A stretch of DNA of 64,000 nucleotides from Taudactylus pleione. Its lineage: Eukaryota > Chordata > Amphibia > Anura > Myobatrachidae. The stretch lies in NCBI GenBank assembly GCA_031769625.1, contig JAUIMM010000601.1:5170001-5234000 (forward strand), given 5' to 3'. Below, piece by piece: positions 11,060-22,590 of this stretch; the first letter of the stretch is position 1; each line of letters opens with the position of its first letter. The notes below the pieces were generated by a model that was given only the letters and a program-made list of their open reading frames with translations, did not search any database and was not told the DNA's origin. A program made the position numbers and the translations under genes.

Positions 11060-11797
11060 GGGGCATTTACAATTGGGCACAAGGTTTTGCGAGAAAAAAA
11101 ACTTGAGCCCCTCGCGCCCAATTTAGGAATACCGCGTGTATGCGCGCTCCTGATACCCGCGGCATTCAATTAAAAAAATTGTGGCTGCGTAAATAAAAAA
11201 ATAACAAAATTCTTCACCTAGCTGTCCGGGGGGTCTCCGCGGCTCCCAGTGGCTTCCCCTCTCTCTTCTTACTGGAGAGGGGGCTGCTGGGAGTCCCAGG
11301 GGCTCCTTGGAGGTTCAAGGGCTGCTGGGAGATGTAGTTCTCCCAGCGCCCATACCGGGGGCCACACGGACACTGGGGGGGGGGGGGGGCACACACACTC
11401 ATACATACACTCACTCATACACACTTACAAACACCACATACACTGGCATACTCACCCTGCTGCAGAAGAGGCGGCTCCCGACGGTGGAAGCAGAAGACAG
11501 CGCTGCAGAAGGTAAGTAATTAAGGACTAAATAAGCTAATTGGAAACTTCCAATTGCTTAATTAGTCCTAAAGGGGGGTGCCGCCGAAGTGCCAGAGCAA
11601 GTCCCACTTATTTTTCCTAAAAATAATGATTTCGGGAAAAATCGTGCTTGCTCTGGAGGTGAGAGTATAAAACCTCCAGGCGCGCAAAAAACCCCAAAAA
11701 CCACACTCCTAATTGAATAGCAAAAAACCTGCACCTGCAGGAAAAATCTTGCAGGTGCGGGTTTTTTGCTATTCTCGCACCAAACTGAATATGCCCC
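11060..11797. mobile_element. Harbinger-like MITE, GGGGCATWTWC ends
   Basis: Ends GGGGCATTTACAATTGGG and, inverted, GGGGCATATTCAGTTTGG are flanked by the 3 bp duplication ATA (11057-11059, 11798-11800). The interior holds a (CA)n-like tract at 11391-11445 and three hairpins: 11520-11570 (TTAAGGACTAAAT... arm), 11590-11660 and 11717-11775 (GCAAAAAACCTGCACCTGC arm). No coding capacity; the overlapping reading frames are chance. Confidence 0.6.
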
Positions 11798-11952
11798 ATA
11801 GTGCCTGTCACTTCTGCTGCTTCTCTGACTGCACCCACATTAATCAGAGAAGTGAAAGGGTGAAACAGAACTTCCTGGCCGGGATGTACTAAGGTTGCGG
11901 TGACCAGTCCGCCAGTCACCGAAACCTTACTAATCGCATATGTCATATACAG

Positions 11953-11953
<1 letters not shown>

Positions 11954-11994
<41 letters not shown>
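11954..11994. repeat. (AT)n-(CA)n microsatellite
   Basis: Alternating AT for about 34 bp followed by CACACACA, directly abutting the left end of Tc1 copy A. Confidence 0.9.
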
Positions 11995-11996
<2 letters not shown>

Positions 11997-12241
11997 ATCA
12001 GGTGCATAAATATTGGGACATTGACAGAATTTTCATATTTTGGCCTCTATTCACCACCACAATGGCTTTGAAATGAAACAAACAAGATGTGCTTTAACTG
12101 CAGACTTTCAGATTTAATTTGAGGGTAATTACATCCAAATCAGGAGAACGGTGTAGGAATTACAATGGTTTCTATATGTGCCTCCCACTTTTTAAGGGGC
12201 CAAAAGTAATGGGACAAACGAAACAATACTAAATCTAACTT

Positions 12242-13189
12242 TCACTTTTTAATACTTGTTGCAAATCCTTTGCAGGAAATTACAGCCTGAAGTCTGGAAC
12301 GCATAGACCTCACCAGACGCTGGGTTTCATCCCTGGTGATACTCTGCCAGGCCTCTACTGCAAATGTCTTCAGCTCCTGCTTGTTCTTGGGGCATTTTCC
12401 CTTCAGTTTTGTCTTCATCAAGTGAAATGCATGCTCAATCGGATTCAGGTCAGGGGATTGACTTGGCCATTGCATAACATTCCACTTTTTAGCCTTAAAA
12501 AACTCTTTGGTTGCTTTTGCAGTATGCTTCGGGTCATTGTCCATCTGCACTGTGAAGCGCCGTCCAATGAGTTCTGAAGCATTTGACTGAATATGAGCAT
12601 ATAATATTGCCCGAAACACTTCAGAATTCATTCTGCTGCTTTTGTCAGCAGTCACATCATCAATAAATACAAGGGAACCAGTTCCATTGGCAGCCATACA
12701 TGCCCACGCCATGACACTACCACCACCATGCTTCACTGATGAGGTGGTATGTTTTGGATCATGAGCAGTTCCTTTCCTTCTCCATACTCTTCTCTTCCCA
12801 TCACTCTGGTACAAGTTGATCTTTGTCTCATCTGTCCATAGGATGTTGTTCCAGAACTGTAATGGCTTTTTTAGATGTTGTTTGGCAAACTCTAATCTGG
12901 TCTTCCTGTTTTTGAGGCTCACCAATGGTTTACATCTTGTGGTGAACCCTCTATATTCACTATAGTGAAGTCTTCTCTTGATTATTGACTTTGACACATA
13001 TACACCTACCTCATGGAGAGTGTTCTTGATTTGGCCAACTGTTGTGAAGGGGTTTTTCTTCACCAGGGAAATAATTCTTCTGTCATCCACCACAGTTGTT
13101 TTCCATGGTCTTCCGGGTCTTTTGGTGCTGCTGAGCTCTCCGATGCATTCTTTCTTTTTAAGAATGTTCCAAACAGTTGATTTGGCCAC
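12242..13189 (-). pseudogene. Tc1 transposase, copy A, N-terminus split off
   Basis: This 315-codon frame is most of a Tc1-family cut-and-paste transposase, which would bind its own inverted repeats and move the element at TA sites. Visible parts are a helix-turn-helix tail, an AT-hook-like KRPGRP at residues 22-27, and a DDE domain with WTDE (Asp120), QMDNDPKH (Asp217) and SPDLNPIEH (Glu252). The 34-residue gap between the second and third is the DD34E spacing of the family. The catalytic core is therefore intact. The apparent start (GTG at 13189) is not the real one: the true N-terminus lies at 13670-13760, beyond the inserted MITE. There a one-base offset near 13698 also breaks the frame. 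It cannot make transposase as it stands. Confidence 0.85.
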
Positions 13190-13194
13190 ACCTA

Positions 13195-13663
13195 GGGCCT
13201 CATTTAGAGGCGGTCGGAGGATGCAAGCGGTCGCTCAGAAACTGGCCGCCCGCCTCTGTTGCGGTCGTTAGGCTGTGGGTTAACACCCATAGCTCTAACG
13301 ACCGCTCCGGTGATGGTCGCGATGGTCAGAGACCATCGGGGCTTACGACGAGACCCTAGGGTAGGGTCTCCCTTGTCGTAAGCTCCGGAGAGCTTCTGGC
13401 TCTGTCTGAGCCGAAAGCTCTCCACTGACATCACTAGTGATGTCAGTGGGGCCTCCCCCAAATGGTAGGCGTTCTCCTCCGCTTGGGCTGCCACCCCCCC
13501 CCCGGGCCGCCTTCCTTTGGATCGAGACCCGCTACGACCGGCGCTGTCGGTCGTAGCGGGTCTCACGCATGTACACGTCGGCGCCGTCGTGCGCATGCTC
13601 TGTGGGGGGCCATCGACCCGGTCCGAGCGCATCGGCGCTAACGACCTGGTCTGAATGACCCCC
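13195..13663. mobile_element. Harbinger-type MITE inserted in Tc1 copy A
   Basis: Ends GGGCCTCATTTAGA and, inverted, GGGGGTCATTCAGA are flanked by CTA on both sides (13192-13194, 13664-13666). Tc1 copy B reads straight through CACACCTAATGTTTTTGC at about 39125, which is the unoccupied site. The interior is GC-rich with long dyads (GAGACCC...GGGTCTC, CACTGACATCACTAGTGATGTCAGTG). The latter dyad is also present in the MITE at 2640-3179, so the two are related. Confidence 0.85.
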
Positions 13664-13666
13664 CTA

Positions 13667-13761
13667 ATGTTTTTGCTATCTCTCTGATGGGTTTGTTTAT
13701 GATTTTTCAGCCTAATGATGGCTTGCTTCACTGATAGTGACAGCTCTTTGGATCTCATATT
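13667..13761 (-). pseudogene. Tc1 transposase copy A, N-terminal fragment
   Basis: On the minus strand from 13761 an ATG opens the reading frame MRSKELSLSVKQAIIRLK, the start expected for this Tc1 family, followed by the beginning of the first helix-turn-helix. The frame becomes offset by one base at about 13697-13701, where copy A reads CATAAAC and copy B CAAAAC. It is then cut by the MITE. Confidence 0.7.
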
Positions 13762-14117
13762 GAGAGTCGACAGCAACTGATTCCAAATGCAAATGTCACA
13801 CCTAGAATCAACTCTAGGCCTTTTACCTGCTTAATTGATAATGAAATAACGAGGGAATAGTCCACACCTGTCCATGAAATAGCTTTTGAGTTGATAGTCC
13901 CATTACTTTTGGCCCCTTAAAAAGTGGGAGGCACATATAGAAACCGTTGTAATTCCTACACTGTTCACCTGATTTGGATGTAATTACCCTCAAATTAAAT
14001 CTGAAAGTCTGCAGTTAAAGCATATCTTGTTTGTTTCATTTCAAAGCCATTGTGGTGGTGAATAGAGGCCAAAATCTGAAAATTCTGTCAATGTCCCAAT
14101 ATTTATGCACCTGACTA

Positions 14118-15129
14118 TCATATATATATGTATAATCTTGCAATAAGAGCTGCCCTTTGCGAAGCAGCAGACGCCAGGTGAGGGCGTCTCTGTGGGACCC
14201 CGCCCCCTCCGGGCCCCGGGAGCTTTCTGCTGGTGATCTGTGCAGGATGCCCCAGGCTCCTCCTCCTCCTCCTCCCTGCACCTGGAAAAAGATTAGGAGG
14301 AGGCGGAGAACCTAGCAGGAGCACGGGCCGGCAACCAAAGAGAGCAGGTGAGTGGGGTCCAGTGCTGGGCGTCTGCGGGGTGGCGAGGCGGCGGCGAAGT
14401 GTTGGGTGCGGGGTGCAGTAAGAAGACCATAGGCTTCTATAGGGTAACGCCAAGTTTTCTGGCGTTACCCTCTGCATCGATAAAAGGGCGGCCGGGGCTT
14501 AGTACATATAGAAATGTGGTAAAAACCCTGAAAACAGGGTTTTTACAGAATTTTTCCTTTAGTACTGTGTGGAAGAAAGGAGAGACTGCAACTACTTTCA
14601 GTCAGGTGGTGCAGACATAGCCCTGTTACGGAGGCATAGCAGGGCTGTGACTGATGAGAGTGTGGTGAAGGAGGATTATACCCATTTTCTAAACACCAAA
14701 AGTTGGCAGAAGTTTCTCCTGATTTCCCTTTTCTTGCACTGTACATAGAGCGGCTTCACAAGACCCCGTATTCACCCCACCCCCATGCGCATCTCGTCTG
14801 GTGGTCTAATAACTGCATCCCGCTCCCAGCCCTTGCTGAAAAGCACAAGGATTCTACTGGTCCCCACAGGCTGCGTAAAATTAAATAATTTAGATTAGGT
14901 ACTGTAAAATATCAGCTTGCCACCCAGTATAATGAAAAGGTCCATAAGGCCTTATTCCATTATACTAAATTAGTAAATAATAAAACACAGACACATATTT
15001 GTAAAATATGTCTCATTAACTAAAACCTACATAAACAGCTGTTTCCAATAATTAAACAAAAACATATATTCCAAAACAGTCTTCTTTACTTGCATTACAA
15101 TGGATATTGCAATCCAAACAAGAACATAT
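14118..15129. other. Non-coding, repeat-like, boundaries unclear
   Basis: A GC-rich block at 14140-14510 has short dyads (GGTAACGCCAAG...CTTTCTGGCGTTACC, AAAAACCCTGAAAACAGGGTTTTT) and ends near GGGGCTTAGTACAT. This is typical of an anuran-style MITE, but no paired terminus was found. The rest is AT-rich. Reading frames here lack coding character. Confidence 0.35.
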
Positions 15130-15356
15130 TTTTGTTATCCATGGGAATACTTTTGAAAAAGCATTTCAGGGAGATTGTGAAAGCAACACCTATAAGCATG
15201 GGGGTAAAGTGGGCTTGTACTACTACATCTGAGAGGCGTGTCATAAAAATGATTTACATCCAAATGTAAACGAACCCCAATGCAGTTAGTAAGATCTACT
15301 TGTTGATGAAAACACACTAATACTTCTCAGAAAATGCATGCAGCCATAGGGATCAT
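15130..15356 (-). repeat. Dispersed repeat, unoccupied copy
   Basis: The reverse complement of this segment matches 39601-39704 joined to 47635-47775: CCCTATGGCTRCATGCATTTT, GTGTTTTCATCAACAA, AGATCTTACTAA, then CTGCATT, TTTACATTT, GACACGCCTCTCAGATGTAG and CACAATCTCCCTGAAATGC. It lacks the 7.9 kb insertion between those two parts and so is the paralogous empty site for that insertion. Confidence 0.85.
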
Positions 15357-15775
15357 TGGGGTAGATGTATTATAGCGGCACTTAACGTTCCGCTGTAATG
15401 CTTCCTGCTTCGCCTCATTACCAAGGCGAAGCAGGAAGCACTACCGATGAGATGTATAAACATCTCATCGCCCGGAGCGGGGGAGTTCCTCCGGAGCTCC
15501 CCGCTAGAGACCACTTTGCATCAGCCTAGTGCTGATGCGCTCTGTCTCAGTCCCGGCCGGCTCCACTGAGCATGCGCGGGATCTCGCAAGTATCGCGAGA
15601 TTCTCATGCACAGCCTGGAACCGGCAGCCGCCCCAGCAGGTACAGTGCTGTCCCTGCTGTGGGGATAGGGCAGCGCCAGGCATAGCTCCTCTGTCATTTA
15701 CCACCCAACCTCCCGATCATACATCGGGGAGAAGCAGTATCAGCGCACATAACGTTGGCCACTTGGTATCTTTAT
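15357..15775. mobile_element. Probable MITE starting GGGGTAGATGTATTA
   Basis: Begins with a terminus-like GGGGTAGATGTATTATAGCGG and carries a strong hairpin (GCTTCCTGCTTCGCC...GGCGAAGCAGGAAGC, 15402-15440) and GAGATG dyads. The right terminus is not identifiable. Reading frames within are chance. Confidence 0.4.
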
Positions 15776-15782
15776 AGACAAC

Positions 15783-16234
15783 TTTCATAACATCCTTTTT
15801 TTATGGGGTCCATCTACTTTGCTTGCTGGAAACTAAAGACATCTTTTGATCATGATGAGAGCATTAATACCATTGCAGCCATGACCATTTTCTTTGTTTA
15901 TTTTGTTTTCTTTTATTTTAATTTATTATTTGTATACAATGCATTTAGATCATTGTATATTTTCTTTTTGTTTTCTTTTTCTGCCATTTCTACTACAAAA
16001 ATAGTCTGTTGTTATTATTATTGTACCTTTGAATTTTATTGTATTTTTACTGTACACAGATTAATCTGTATTTTTGAATTAAGTGTGGAACCATGTTGTA
16101 ATCCTATACTATTCTACACTGTCTTTACTTTTTACATTGCGACTCTTAATATATCTATATTTGTGTCTGATGCTTTCTGCACTATGTTGTATATTTTTTG
16201 TGCCAATAAACACAAAAAATATCTTTAAAAAAAA
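15783..16234 (+). mobile_element. Possible retrotransposed 3' end with poly-A
   Basis: A T-rich segment ends in GTGCCAATAAACACAAAAAA and then a short A-tract (16226-16235). That is a polyadenylation signal just upstream of an A-rich tail, the appearance of a LINE or processed-transcript 3' end. No reverse transcriptase coding sequence is present and no target duplication was identified. The 141-codon frame is low-complexity and probably not coding. Confidence 0.35.
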
Positions 16235-16235
16235 A

Positions 16236-17183
16236 ATATATATATCCCGGCTATATACTATAGATTGCTGTAACCGCTGTCCCCACGAGTTATATCCCCT
16301 ACATTTAGGAGAAGTCTTTCACAGAAGTGAAAGACTTCCCCGGGGAAAGCTGACACTGCGCATGCGCACAGTGCCAGCTTCCGGAACTGTCCGGGGGCTG
16401 CGTGGGAGAGATCGAAAGATCTCACTCCTGCATCTGGAGCCCCATAGGCTTGGAGTAGTTTACACCATCTGAAGATGGCGTAGACTACAGATGCTAAACT
16501 TCGCTTTTTGGAGTTTAGTACATAGGGGTTAGCTCGTAGTCTCCATTGATAATACCGGGGACTGCGACTTTGACGGAGATTTCGGTGAAATCTCCTGCAT
16601 TGTGCTATTAGTACATAAGAACAATCACTGCAGTTTCTGCATAATTTTATTTAAAAAACGGTTTGATACATAGGACCTAAGTCTGAAAGGCGTTTAAATA
16701 ACATATAATTAAACACAAAATGTATGACAAATCATGGCAATGAGGTATGGTGCCAACTATCATTATGCAGAGCTACAATAAAACATAATAAATGCAAGAA
16801 AGGGTTATCAAAAAACGGCAAAACCACAATGCTTCTTTATATGTGCATGTGCACCTATGTGTTTGACTAGTGCATTTAATGGTGGATACAGTTCTTAGAT
16901 ACTTCCTAAAATTAATATAGTTAGGATAATTATTGACACAGCCAAGTTGACTAATGGGTATAAGACAAGTAATAGCCTGTAAGTTGCAGGCAGCCGTAAG
17001 AAGTTTTAAAGCAACAATTCTTTAAAATGTAAAACTAGTTGGTTTATTCTTTTAAACCACTAACATCTTATGGCTGGCTGCAACTAGCAGTCTATAACCT
17101 AAGGCCTCCTGTGTATGATTAAAAATACATCATGAAAACATGTCCTGTTGGGGGTGCGTGAGGACAGACTTGGGAAACATTGC
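16236..17183. other. Non-coding; MITE-like and repeat relics
   Basis: 16236-16680 holds a hairpin (GAAGTCTTTCACAGAAGTGAAAGACTTC, 16311-16338) and GCGCATGCGC dyads typical of MITEs, without paired ends. At 17130-17180, GGGGGTGCGTGAGGACAGACTTGGGAAACATTG resembles one end of the hAT MITE at 17476-17678. No genes. Confidence 0.35.
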
Positions 17184-17191
17184 GTTAGAGC

Positions 17192-17468
17192 CAGAGCCGT
17201 AACTAGACTTTTTGGTGCCCTGTGCCAGAAAGAGCATTGACACCCCCTCATTTTTCAAATAGACATAATGCACCCAAAAAAGGGCCATGGCTTCATTGGG
17301 AAGGGCCAGGGAAGAGATAGGAGAGGCCAGGAGATGCTGGGGATGAAATAAGAGGAAGCTACAAGCAAGAATGATAATAAACAGAAATTTGACAGGCCCA
17401 AACAGTGCCCCCTGACCTGTGGTGCCCTGTGCGAAGGCACCGGCTGCACTACCGTAGCTACGGCCCTG
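17192..17468 (-). mobile_element. hAT MITE, CAGNGCCGTAACTA ends
   Basis: Left end CAGAGCCGTAACTAG and inverted right end CAGGGCCGTAGCTACGG. It is flanked by a perfect 8 bp target duplication GTTAGAGC (17184-17191 and 17469-17476), the signature of hAT transposition. It is non-coding. Related copies lie at 7677 and, as a fragment, at about 9834-9880. Confidence 0.85.
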
Positions 17469-17475
17469 GTTAGAG

Positions 17476-17678
17476 CACAGGCTCTCAAATTCGGTCCTCA
17501 GTACACCAAACAGTGCATGTTTTCCAGATCTCCTCACAGAATCACAAGGGAAATAATTAACTCCACATATGTATCTTCTAAAATATGTCCATGAGTAATG
17601 AATACACCTGTGCACCTTCTAGTGACCTGGAAAACGTGAACTGTGTGGGGTCCTGAGGACCCAGTTTGAGAACCACTG
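17476..17678. mobile_element. Short hAT-type MITE, CAGTGGTTCTCAAA family
   Basis: The right end inverted reads CAGTGGTTCTCAAACTGGGT, and the left end CACAGGCTCTCAAATTCGGT aligns with it. Subterminal CATGTTTTCCAG and its complement pair as well. The right flank is GGTTACAG (17679-17686). Once the adjacent element is removed, the left flank is CGTTAGAG, a 6 of 8 match. The terminal style is that of hAT/Charlie-type repeats. Confidence 0.65.
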
Positions 17679-17686
17679 GGTTACAG

Positions 17687-19239
17687 GATGCTCTGGAAAA
17701 ATCTCAAGGCAGCAGCAGAAGTTTATTGTTATTTTTAGAGCAGTCTTTTTCTATTAAAATACCACTCAGTTTAGTATTATGTATTATGTGAGGGCCCTTC
17801 TTTGGACATATTTGTGGTTGAAGCTTTTTTATTACACTGCAAGCATGCATACAAATGCAATATCCCACAGACCTACAACAGGAAGGTGCAAAGTGCATCC
17901 CATTATAAGCATAGGCATAATTCCCAACCACCTTAACTCGTGAGATGGTACGATCTTCAATGCCTTTTGCCAGTTGGTATGGGGCACCCACCTCACTGTC
18001 AACTTACTACAAACAAAATTGCTTTCTTAAACTTCATTACAACACTAGGTGCACTAAGTCCACACATAGCAAATAATGGCCAGGATCGGCCCAACCCCTC
18101 AGCAAACGATTCACCTGCCACCCTCCCCTCTGCAGATATCACCAATTTGGCCCAAAAATCCATGTGTATCCCTGAACAAAACAGGTGCAATTACTCTATA
18201 AAAGTAGATGTGTGATATACAGCACTGTACAGAAGTTTTACAGAAATGACCCTTACTGTGGGCTGTCACATAACCGGATTTATCCTTGGCTCTAACCCTA
18301 AATAATTTGTATATTATTCAGTCTCATCATGAAAATGTGGAACATGTTTGTCATTCTAACACATTAGACTTGTAATTTTCTAATGAACAGATGTGACATC
18401 CCCTAAAAAGTTTAAGTATATTTTAACAATGATGCATATACATTTTAAAAATCTATGGCATTTGTACTTCTAATTGACCCTTGAAGTGTGTAGCAGTAGA
18501 GGAGATCATTAGTGTTCACCTTCTGACCTATTATACTGTAGGCAGTGAGACACCAGTCATCCCAAGGAATTCCAGTCTGCTGATAAGCTGGGAGACATGT
18601 GCCAGGCATATTATAGGAATAACACAACACTGACTGCTGACCCTACTCAGAGCTATCTCCACAGTACAGGTACATGGCTCAGATAGGAAGACCAGCAGAA
18701 GCTGTACTGCAATTACCATGCACATGAAAACAATGTACTACTCTCAACAGGAAATTCCCATTATTCATAAAGATTTTTATTTCATAGCTATGCTACAAAA
18801 ACAGGAAGCAGAGTCTACATCTTACCATGACAAAAAGGGAAGAAGAAGTTATGGACAAATGCATGCCCTCCGGCAGCCCACTAGTTCTATCAGCAGACTT
18901 CCCAGCACTATAATACGAGGACAGACACACACCCACAATTTCAAATCATATTTAGCAGCTAAACACAATTAGTACCCAGGTTTTAGTTCACCTCTGTTGC
19001 CAACCTAACGTCAAGTTTAGGGCAAGGTGTAGGTCAGTGATACAAACGTCTAAAATTTAACAATAACAAATACAATTCTAGACTAAACCAATATAAACTT
19101 GAACTTGAAAAATAATATGACAGAAGACCATTGCATTTATAATGGCTAACTAATGGCCAGTGAAAATAAAGATCATCATAGCCTACCTATCGGAGGAGAA
19201 AAATAAACATGACAGATACATAGTAAACATGTTACAATA

Positions 19240-19241
<2 letters not shown>
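17687..19241. other. Non-coding stretch, nothing recognised
   Basis: AT-rich DNA without repeat boundaries or coding character. Frames of 60-95 codons are chance. Confidence 0.45.
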
Positions 19242-19310
<69 letters not shown>

Positions 19311-19353
19311 GGATGTGCAGAACGGAACCGAGTAGAACCGAGCCTGCACATCC

Positions 19354-19410
<57 letters not shown>
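19242..19410. repeat. (AT)n microsatellite split by a mini-element
   Basis: Two tracts of alternating AT (19243-19307 and 19357-19410) are interrupted only by the 49 bp sequence at 19308-19356. Confidence 0.9.
19308..19356. mobile_element. 49 bp hAT remnant, two termini only
   Basis: TAGGGATGTGCAG at the left is exactly repeated in inverted orientation at the right, leaving 23 bp between them (including GGAACCGAGTAGAACCGAG). It is flanked on both sides by ATATATAT, compatible with an 8 bp duplication though ambiguous in an AT tract. The terminus differs at two positions from TAGGGGTGTGCAC of the autonomous hAT at 28225. It is probably an internal-deletion product reduced to its ends. Confidence 0.7.
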
Positions 19411-19412
<2 letters not shown>

Positions 19413-19559
19413 CTTGATTTGTAAATATGTAGAGAGATGCTTCTAAGCAAGCTGTCGCTATAAATAGAGCAGAGCGGGGATAAGGCAGAGCCCCAATCTT
19501 ACTGTCTGACATAAGACTGCGGGCCTTTGTAACCTGCATATAAATAAACAGTGCACAAT

Positions 19560-20060
19560 TGGAATCACACCATGGATGATTGCTGTCTCCCCTATGACCG
19601 GGGCTCCGGCGCAGCCTCCTACCTTCCAGCGATGCCGCTGCGTTAGACGGACGATTTATTATAATGCGTTTTTGGACTCCACAGTGCAGGGAAATAGAAG
19701 CAATGATGTTTGGATGAATAGACCTTTGGGGTGAAGCACAGCAGAACAGAAGTGTAAATGCTCCTTTTTGCAGTCGCTCAGCAGGAAAAGAGAAGAAAAA
19801 AAAGCCCAGGAGAGGGGGGAGAGGGAGCGGGTGGGAGGGGTGAGAGACAGCTACTCATTTAGACGGCCGGTCTAGCAGCAGCAGGCCTTCCTTATGTACA
19901 GGCTCTGGCTGCAGGAAGAATGCTCCTTATCACTGCAGCTGACATGGGCTCTGTGATTCTGCTGCTGTGATACAGTCGGAGGATGCATACATCAGCCAGA
20001 CAGTAGCACATCTGCACTCACATACATCACTGAGGGATTCAGGAACCCTATGCAATGCTT
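19560..20060. other. GC-rich, apparently single-copy patch
   Basis: Compared with its neighbours this patch has more CpG, a polypurine run (19788-19835) and no resemblance to the repeats in the window. On the minus strand, CTGGAAG|GTAGGAG at about 19613-19626 looks like a splice donor. It could be a host promoter or 5' untranslated exon, but there is no coding frame to support that. Confidence 0.2.
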
Positions 20061-22590
20061 CAGTAGTCACACATGCAGAATCAGAGAGCGCCTGTCACTG
20101 AAAGCGTTAATGTGGAAGGAGCTAAAGATCAGTGAGACTTGGCACGTCTGTTTTATAAGACTGATACAATGCAATTTTAATAATGCTTATTTAAAGGCCT
20201 GCTGGTATATTATTACATACAGTATAGGTATCTCTTTCATTGATTAAATGTATTAATTTAACTTACTACTGAGATTAAGGGTAAGAAGTTTAAAGGTCAA
20301 CGCAGGACGGCCACCGAAGTGTTTCAGGTTGCCTATTGCTGATATAGGCTTTGTCAGATATTTTATATTGATTTGTCATTCATACCGATCCCATTTCAAA
20401 TGTTAAATACCACTGCTAAATGATTTCATTAAAATCCCAGTACCTCATAAGCTGACCAGAATGTAGGGAATTGACAAGTGCACTAATAACAGTAGTGTGT
20501 CACCACCTTACCATCAAAGTGTAAAAATGGGAATGACAAATGTGAGCAGACAATTATTTCTATAGCAAAGGCATACAAGACATTGTTTTCTTTATGAAGG
20601 GCAAAATTAAACTTTGCACACAAATGATAATTTTATTGACTTGTGGAACAACCGGGTACATGTTAAATATAGGGGCACCACTCACACTGGGGCGCTCAAG
20701 AGCAGAGTCGGCAACAGAAATCTTGGGGCCCATTACACTGGTGTCTCTGGGATCCTCCGCCCCACCCTCCCCTGCATGTGCCAATACCTGTGGTTGCCTA
20801 AGGGGTGGGAAGTGTGTCTGCATTCCCAGTCAGTGGTGCTGTTGTGCACCCAATAGGATGGTTGTGCTGCAGCTTGCTGTTTGTAGGTTATGCTGCAAGC
20901 TTGCTTGCTCCCGCTCGTCTCCTCCTGGACCTCTAGTCCTAGGTGGTCGCGGGGGCAGGGAGCAGGAGGCAGGGACAGAAGGGCCTGCGTAGTATTGCAT
21001 GTAATGACGCCGCAGCATCATTTATTACCATAGTGGATGCACAGCACCATGTGATGTGTCCTCGGGGGAATGAGGGACACCAAGGGGATCTGTAAATCAA
21101 ACTTAGGTAGCCGCAATTGGTGCCGCAGCCCCTAAAGATTTTGGTTCTTTGCCTCACTGAATCTCGGGGCCCCTCTGAGCCTCGATGCCTGGAACAGATG
21201 TACTCTTTGTACCCCCTGTCGCTGGGCCTGCTCAAGAGCGACACTGCAATCCTGGTAATAATTTATAGGATCTGGGCACCACCGTCTCACATCAATCACT
21301 CACCCATTAGACCCCCCCCACGGTCCCCTTTTTGTCAACTTAGGATAAGTTACAATGTGATCATTGGCTGATGCCTTCTCCTTTGCATTTCACCAGTGAC
21401 AGTAAACCTTGAAATGGTGTATGACAAAAAGTAGATCACAGCCTTTATTAAGGATTAAAGCAATAGGAAATGTAACTGAAGGGAAGGGGTGGCTAGACGG
21501 CGTTACAGCTACCAACTCCAACTTAACACTGACATAGGGACCCATTTATCATTCTATATTTGTTTTCGAGGGTTAATGCAAGTATTTAGTATGCCCCGGA
21601 TGTATTAAGGATGGACCTCAGCAGGTATGTCTGATACCTGCAGTGATCTCTCCATTCTCGCAGGCAGCCATTGATGCCTTTGCATAGGGTAGTCCACATA
21701 TGTTACTATAGAGAGAGCTGAAGTGACCGCTTTTGCTTATTGAAGGGCTATCAAAATAGCGGATTGCAGGGCTACTGACTGCCGCCATGGCTGACGAAAT
21801 GGGTAAGTGGAGCCTCAGGGGGGGGGTCAATTAGCTCTGCTAGTTGTTCCAAAAGACTCCTTATGGCTAAATAACCCTCTTGCTACGGGGAGGGAAACCT
21901 TTATTCCCAACCCTTCCCTTGCCAAGCACCAGGGGCAGAACTATGGGAGACAATGGAGGCGCCTGCCGCCAGGCGCCAGCACTGAAGGGGCACCTCCTCC
22001 ATTGCCCACAATATATTCACCCCACATATGGCTGTAACTATGTACCAGGAGTGTACTGTCATGGTCTCCAAATACATGGCACCTCTTCCCAGCACCTGAG
22101 AAGCCACCATACACTAGTGGAGAGCTCCGTCTAGCCTGTCCCAACTCATTGGTGTCGCTGCTTTTCAGCGGATTCTTATGTCAGTGTGACACGTCCGGTG
22201 CCTCCCCTCACCCACAACTCCCCGTTGCACTGCTCCCTGGCTGCAGCCCTAACCTCAGACCCGTGCAGCAGTCCCGGTGCACCCCCTCATTTACAACACC
22301 CCATCCCACTCCATACATCTATCCTCCGTGCACTACAAGTCATGTTACACATAACGTGTGAGCGCAGGGTGACTCGGTAGCACTGAGCATCTTTTCGTGC
22401 AAATATTTTCCTTCAAGTGCATTTTATTTTCACAGCACTGTATCTGCATGCAAAATGCTACATTACAATGTCAGCAGCTGTGACCGGGGCACCAAATTAT
22501 AACTTGCCTCCGGGCGTCTGGGATGAACTTATGCCACTGCCAGGTACAGTATCTTAGGTGCAGGTGGGGCCTGCAACATGAGATGGGTGT
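20061..22590. other. Non-coding stretch with weak repeat signals
   Basis: No supported gene. AGGGGCAGAACTATGGG near 21932 resembles the GGGGCGTAACTA hAT end. Other fragments (21595-21800, 22140-22380) show no paired termini. Reading frames of up to 132 codons have no recognisable domain. Confidence 0.4.

Larger units (their letters stand above)
11995..14117 (-). mobile_element. Tc1/mariner element, copy A, interrupted
   Basis: The ends CAATCAGGTGCATAAATATT and its inverted counterpart head long inverted repeats of roughly 220 bp (to about 12215 and from about 13890). Removing the 469 bp MITE at 13195-13663 and its 3 bp duplication leaves 1651 bp, almost the same as copy B (1649 bp). The transposase is on the minus strand. 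The flanks are AT-rich and a clean TA duplication is not visible. Confidence 0.9.

Noticed and set aside
15803..16228. 141-codon Phe/Tyr/Cys-rich plus-strand frame as a membrane protein
   Set aside because: It comes from T-rich low-complexity DNA ahead of a polyadenylation signal and A-tract; there is no family resemblance.
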